Assembly (NCBI GenBank): GCA_020637615.1
Contig: JACKKC010000042.1
Span: forward strand, 1 to 17,731
Reading direction: 5' to 3'
Length of the DNA: 17,731 nt
Source of the DNA: Rhodovulum sp.
Lineage (GTDB): Bacteria; Pseudomonadota; Alphaproteobacteria; Rhodobacterales; Rhodobacteraceae
This document shows positions 14,394 to 17,731 of this stretch, in pieces. The number at the start of each line of letters is the position of its first letter. Positions within the stretch are counted from its first letter, which is position 1. The notes under the pieces were generated by a model that made no database searches, had not been told where the DNA came from, and saw only the letters and a program-made list of their open reading frames with translations. The translations under genes were made by a program, and so were the position numbers.

Positions 14394-15821
14394 ATGGCTG
14401 AACCAGCAGTCGGCAAGATCACCCAGGTCATCGGCGCCGTCGTCGACGTGCAGTTCGAGGACCATCTGCCCGAGATCCTCAACGCGCTCGAGACCGACAA
14501 CAACGGCAAGCGGCTCGTGCTCGAGGTCGCGCAGCACCTGGGCGAATCCACCGTGCGCACCATCGCGATGGATTCGACCGAAGGCCTCGTGCGCGGCGCG
14601 AAGGTCACCGATACCGGCAAGGCGATCCAGGTCCCGGTCGGCGACGGCACGCTGGGACGCATCCTCAACGTCATCGGCGAGCCGGTCGACGAGAAGGGTC
14701 CCGTCGAGGCGACCGAATACCGCCCGATCCATGCGCCCGCGCCCGATTTCGCCGCCCAGTCCACCGAATCCGAGGTGCTCGTCACCGGCATCAAGGTCAT
14801 CGACCTGCTCGCGCCCTATGCCAAGGGCGGCAAGATCGGCCTCTTCGGCGGCGCCGGCGTCGGCAAGACGGTGCTGATCCAGGAGCTGATCAACAACATC
14901 GCCAAGGTGCATTCCGGCTTCTCGGTCTTCGCCGGCGTCGGCGAGCGCACCCGCGAGGGCAACGACCTCTACCACGAATTCATCGAATCCGGCGTCATCG
15001 ACATCGACGACCTGACCAAGTCCAAGGTGGCGCTCGTGTTCGGCCAGATGAACGAGCCGCCGGGGGCGCGTGCCCGCGTCGCGCTCTCCGGGCTCACGCT
15101 CGCCGAGCAGTTCCGCGACCAGTCGGGCACGGACGTGCTCTTCTTCGTGGACAACATCTTCCGCTTCACCCAGGCCGGCTCCGAGGTCTCGGCGCTTCTG
15201 GGCCGCATCCCCTCGGCGGTGGGCTACCAGCCGACGCTCGCCACCGACATGGGCGCGCTGCAGGAGCGCATCACCTCGACCCGCAACGGCTCGATCACCT
15301 CCGTGCAGGCGATCTACGTGCCCGCCGACGACCTGACCGACCCGGCGCCGGCGACCTCCTTCGCCCACCTCGACGCCACGACGGTGCTTTCCCGCGCCAT
15401 CTCCGAGCTCGGCATCTACCCGGCGGTGGACCCGCTCGACTCGACCTCGCGCCTGCTCGACCCGATGGTGATCGGCGAGGAGCACTACCAGGTCGCCCGC
15501 GACGTCCAGGGCATCCTGCAGCGCTACAAGAGCCTGCAGGACATCATCGCCATCCTCGGCATGGACGAGCTCTCCGAGGACGACAAGCTCACCGTCGCCC
15601 GCGCCCGCAAGATCCAGCGCTTCCTCAGCCAGCCCTTCGACGTGGCCGCGGTCTTCACCGGCTCGCCGGGCGTGCAGGTGCCGCTGGAGGTGACCATCGA
15701 CAGCTTCAAGCGCGTGGTCGAGGGCGAGTTCGACCATCTGCCGGAGGCCGCCTTCTACATGGTCGGCGGCATCGACGAGGTGGTCCGCAAGGCCGAGAAG
15801 ATGGCCGCCGAGGCGGCCTGA
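14394..15821 (+). CDS. atpD: F1Fo ATP synthase beta subunit
   Basis: A 475-residue catalytic subunit that makes ATP from ADP and phosphate. The P-loop GGAGVGKT is at 152-159. GERTREG at 183-189 includes the catalytic Glu and Arg. ALLGRIPSAVGYQPTLATDM is the conserved nucleotide-site region. DELSEDD at 391-397 is this protein's form of the DELSEED lever that contacts gamma and is the target of inhibitory subunits. Length and motifs show an intact gene. The ATG at 14394 follows a GGACGGAGAAC ribosome-binding region. It is followed 13 bp later by atpC. Confidence 0.99.
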   Translation: MAEPAVGKITQVIGAVVDVQFEDHLPEILNALETDNNGKRLVLEVAQHLGESTVRTIAMDSTEGLVRGAKVTDTGKAIQVPVGDGTLGRILNVIGEPVDEKGPVEATEYRPIHAPAPDFAAQSTESEVLVTGIKVIDLLAPYAKGGKIGLFGGAGVGKTVLIQELINNIAKVHSGFSVFAGVGERTREGNDLYHEFIESGVIDIDDLTKSKVALVFGQMNEPPGARARVALSGLTLAEQFRDQSGTDVLFFVDNIFRFTQAGSEVSALLGRIPSAVGYQPTLATDMGALQERITSTRNGSITSVQAIYVPADDLTDPAPATSFAHLDATTVLSRAISELGIYPAVDPLDSTSRLLDPMVIGEEHYQVARDVQGILQRYKSLQDIIAILGMDELSEDDKLTVARARKIQRFLSQPFDVAAVFTGSPGVQVPLEVTIDSFKRVVEGEFDHLPEAAFYMVGGIDEVVRKAEKMAAEAA

Positions 15822-15834
15822 GCGGGGCAGGGGA

Positions 15835-16233
15835 ATGGCCGACACGCTGCAATTCGATCTCGTCAGCCCCGAGCGCAAGCTCGCCTCGCTGGCCGCCACC
15901 CAGGTGCAGATCCCCGGCATGGGCGGGGATCTGACCGCCATGCCGAACCACGCGCCGTTCCTGACCACCCTGCGGCCGGGCGTCGTGAAGGTGACCGCCG
16001 GCAGCGAGACCGCCGAATACGTGGTGACGGGGGGCTTCGCCGAGGTCTCGCCCACCGCCGCCAGCGTGCTCGCCGAACGGGCCGTGCCGCGCGGCGAATT
16101 CGCCGCCGACATGGCGGCCGACCTTCTGGCGGAAGCCGAACGCAACCTCGCCGAGGCGCCGGAAGAAATGCGCATGTCCGCCGGCCAGCGCCTGCGCGAC
16201 GTGCTCGCGCTGAAGTCCCAGCTCTCGCTCTAG
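15835..16233 (+). CDS. atpC: F1Fo ATP synthase epsilon subunit
   Basis: A 132-residue subunit at the foot of the central stalk that couples gamma to the c-ring and can inhibit ATP hydrolysis. The N-terminal beta sandwich is clear: LQFDLVSPERKLASLAATQV, IPGMGGDLTAMPNHAPFLTT, LRPGVVKV and GGFAEVSPTAASVLAERA. The C-terminal helical part (AADLLAEAERNLAEAPEEM and on) is present. It starts 13 bp after atpD behind GGGGCAGGGGA. No terminator is seen before the next gene, which starts 13 bp downstream. Confidence 0.97.
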   Translation: MADTLQFDLVSPERKLASLAATQVQIPGMGGDLTAMPNHAPFLTTLRPGVVKVTAGSETAEYVVTGGFAEVSPTAASVLAERAVPRGEFAADMAADLLAEAERNLAEAPEEMRMSAGQRLRDVLALKSQLSL

Positions 16234-16246
16234 CGCCGCGGCGGGG

Positions 16247-17329
16247 ATGGCTTCCCGCCGCACCCTGCTCGCCGGCGGCGCAACCGCCCTCGCCGGCGCC
16301 GCCGCCCTGGGCGCCTTCCGCTGGCGCCAGGGCGCGTCGGCCTACGAGAGCGCCATCGCCGCATCCCGGGCCGCCCTCCCGCCCGAACCCGGCCTTTCCG
16401 ATCTCGTCCGCTACGCCACCCTCGCCGCCAACGGCCACAACACCCAGCCCTGGCGCTTCGCCGCCTCCGCCTCCGGCATCGCCGTGACCCCCGACTTCAG
16501 CCGCCGCACCCCGGTGGTCGATCCCGACGACCACCACCTCTTCGCCAGCCTCGGCTGCGCCGCCGAGAACCTCTCGCTCGCCGCCCGCGCCGCCGGCCGG
16601 TCCGGCACGCCTGCGATCGGCGCGGAGGGCATCGAGATCGACCTTGCCCCCGCCGCCCCTGCGGCCGGACCGCTCTTCGCGGCGATCCCGCACCGCCAGA
16701 GCACCCGCTCCGACTACGACGGCTCCACGATCGACCCCGCGCTCGTCGACCGGCTGATCGCCGCCGCGGCCGGGCACGGCGTCGAGGCGATCTTCATCTC
16801 CGAACCCGCCGAGCGGGAGGCCGTCCTCGAGCTGGTCGTTGCCGGCAACACGGCGCAGCTCGCCGATCCCGCCTTCGTGCGCGAGCTCAAGGACTGGATC
16901 CGCTTCAGCCCCGCCGAGGCCGCCCGCCGCGGCGACGGCCTCTTCGCCGCCGCCTCCGGGAACCCGGCGCTGCCAGACTGGGCCGGCCGGCTGGTCATCG
17001 ACCGCGTCCTGACCGCCGAGGCGGAAAACGCGCGCTACGTGCGCCAGATCCGCTCCTCCTCCGGGCTCCTCGTGCTCGTCGGCCCCTCCGACGATCCTCC
17101 CGGCTGGATGCGCGCCGGCCTCGCCTGCCAGCGTCTCTCGCTTCTCGCCACCGCCGAGGGACTGAAGCTCGCCTTCGTCAACCAGGCGGTAGAGGACCTC
17201 CCCTCCCGCACCGAACTGCGGAGCCTGCTCGGCCTCGGCGAAAGAAGGCCCAACCTCGTCCTGCGCATCGGCCGCGCCGCGCCGCTCCCCTTCTCGCCGC
17301 GCCGCCCGGTCGAGGCCGTCCTCGCTTAG
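16247..17329 (+). CDS. Tat-exported nitroreductase-family (Acg-like) protein
   Basis: A 360-residue protein starting with a likely Tat signal: SRRTLLAGG (Arg4-Arg5), then the hydrophobic stretch ATALAGAAALGAF, and no lipobox Cys. The mature part has the nitroreductase-family FMN-binding start LVRYATLAANGHNTQPWRF (HNTQPW at residues 64-69). Further family regions are HRQSTRSDYDGS in the middle and a C-terminal AGLACQRLSLLATAEGLKLAFVNQAVE segment. This fits the Acg-type FMN oxidoreductases, which have two fused nitroreductase-like lobes. Tat export would fit a folded, cofactor-loaded periplasmic protein. The substrate is unknown; some Acg-type proteins are thought to sequester FMN rather than reduce anything. 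It starts only 13 bp after atpC with a GGCGGGG ribosome-binding site and may be read through from the atp operon. Confidence 0.85.
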   Translation: MASRRTLLAGGATALAGAAALGAFRWRQGASAYESAIAASRAALPPEPGLSDLVRYATLAANGHNTQPWRFAASASGIAVTPDFSRRTPVVDPDDHHLFASLGCAAENLSLAARAAGRSGTPAIGAEGIEIDLAPAAPAAGPLFAAIPHRQSTRSDYDGSTIDPALVDRLIAAAAGHGVEAIFISEPAEREAVLELVVAGNTAQLADPAFVRELKDWIRFSPAEAARRGDGLFAAASGNPALPDWAGRLVIDRVLTAEAENARYVRQIRSSSGLLVLVGPSDDPPGWMRAGLACQRLSLLATAEGLKLAFVNQAVEDLPSRTELRSLLGLGERRPNLVLRIGRAAPLPFSPRRPVEAVLA

Positions 17330-17419
17330 CCCCTGTTCCGGGTGTAACCCCTCGCAGGCGGGCCGGGGCGATTCCGATCGGGTTACGCGACCGGCGACCG
17401 GACCCTCCGGCGGCGGGAC

Positions 17420-17436
17420 GAGGGCAGCGCCCGGCC
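17420..17436 (+). repeat. Short fragment of the dispersed repeat, copy C
   Basis: Seventeen bases (GAGGGCAGCGCCCGGCC) are identical to the start of the conserved core of copy A (5041-5057) and, in reverse complement, to copy B. It begins one base beyond the stop of the minus-strand DUF808 gene. The rest of the repeat is absent. The region 17330-17437 otherwise contains a 7-bp inverted pair, GTAACCC (17344-17350) and GGGTTAC (17380-17386). Confidence 0.45.
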
Positions 17437-17437
17437 G

Positions 17438-17731
17438 TCACGGCCCCTCCGGCGCCTTTCGTCCCAGCAGCGCCCTCGCCGCCTTCCAGGCCGGCGCGAC
17501 GATCCGGCCGACGACCGGGATCGTCGCCGCCCCGATCACGATGCCGACGACCGCCGAGCCGAGCGCGCCGGCCAGCCAGGCCGCCGCGCCGGGCATGACC
17601 GGCGCCGCATGGCCCACCGCTTCCGCCAGATCGTGCAGCGCATGGGCGATACCGGCCAGGCCGAAGGTCTCCAGCCCGTGCACCACGATGCCGCCCCCGA
17701 CCCAGAGCATCGCCGCGGTGCCGATGGCGGC
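17438..17731 (-). CDS. DUF808 (YedI-like) membrane protein, 3' end only
   Basis: The C-terminal 97 residues of a gene that starts beyond the right edge. The translation from the edge, AAIGTAAMLWVGGGIVVHGL, is the characteristic DUF808 sequence. It continues through IAHALHDLAEAVGHA and a last membrane segment, LAGALGSAVVGIVIGAATIPVVG, to a short charged tail. DUF808 proteins are inner-membrane proteins of about 300 residues with unknown function. The methionine at 17710 is internal. The gene converges on the nitroreductase-family gene; 108 bp separate them. Confidence 0.85.
   Translation of the reverse strand, partial: AAIGTAAMLWVGGGIVVHGLETFGLAGIAHALHDLAEAVGHAAPVMPGAAAWLAGALGSAVVGIVIGAATIPVVGRIVAPAWKAARALLGRKAPEGP

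Noticed and set aside
14376..16175. 599-codon minus-strand open frame opposite atpD and atpC
   Set aside because: Same reason: a GC-driven shadow across two certain genes, with no start context or recognisable domain.

Overview
The window is GC-rich (about 70% by eye) and reads as a chromosomal segment of an alphaproteobacterium, most likely of the Rhodobacterales (Paracoccaceae-like). Four things support this: an atpHAGDC cluster that stands alone without the Fo genes, a DUF2794 gene, HspQ, and a gloB-clpA pair diverging from a small methyltransferase. This is inferred from gene content; the genus cannot be read from the sequence.

Left part (1-3300). The 3' end of an NlpC/P60 peptidase gene faces a LysR regulator gene. 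That regulator has a clear promoter whose -10 element lies inside a perfect inverted repeat. Next come a lysozyme-like lipoprotein gene and an AEC-family transporter gene on the minus strand, then hspQ on the plus strand behind a good sigma-70-type promoter.

Middle part (3300-11070). A PLP- and metal-dependent D-serine dehydratase / D-threonine aldolase-family gene converges on hspQ. DUF2794 diverges from it. After a structured intergenic repeat comes a carboxymuconolactone decarboxylase (AhpD-like) protein gene that has lost the usual CxxC and His. A decayed DUF1214 gene follows, missing its 5' part and carrying an in-frame TGA. The minus-strand gloB and clpA, with a strong terminator-like hairpin after clpA, and a divergent SAM methyltransferase gene complete this part.

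Right part (11070-17731). The F1 part of the F-type ATP synthase is encoded by atpH, atpA, atpG, atpD and atpC in the standard order with tight spacing. A candidate promoter and a 5'-leader hairpin lie upstream. A Tat-signal nitroreductase-family gene starts 13 bp after atpC. The window ends in the 3' end of a minus-strand DUF808 gene.

How the genes relate: most are independent housekeeping or stress functions (ATP synthesis, protein quality control by ClpA and HspQ, methylglyoxal detoxification by GloB, cell-wall turnover). I see no phage, CRISPR, restriction or biosynthetic cluster and no tRNA or rRNA. The most distinctive non-coding signal is a dispersed hairpin repeat with two long copies in opposite orientation (5021-5127 and 11067-11203) and a short third fragment at 17420-17436, two of the three directly abutting gene 3' ends. 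I found no convincing new multi-gene system; the findings below are local oddities.
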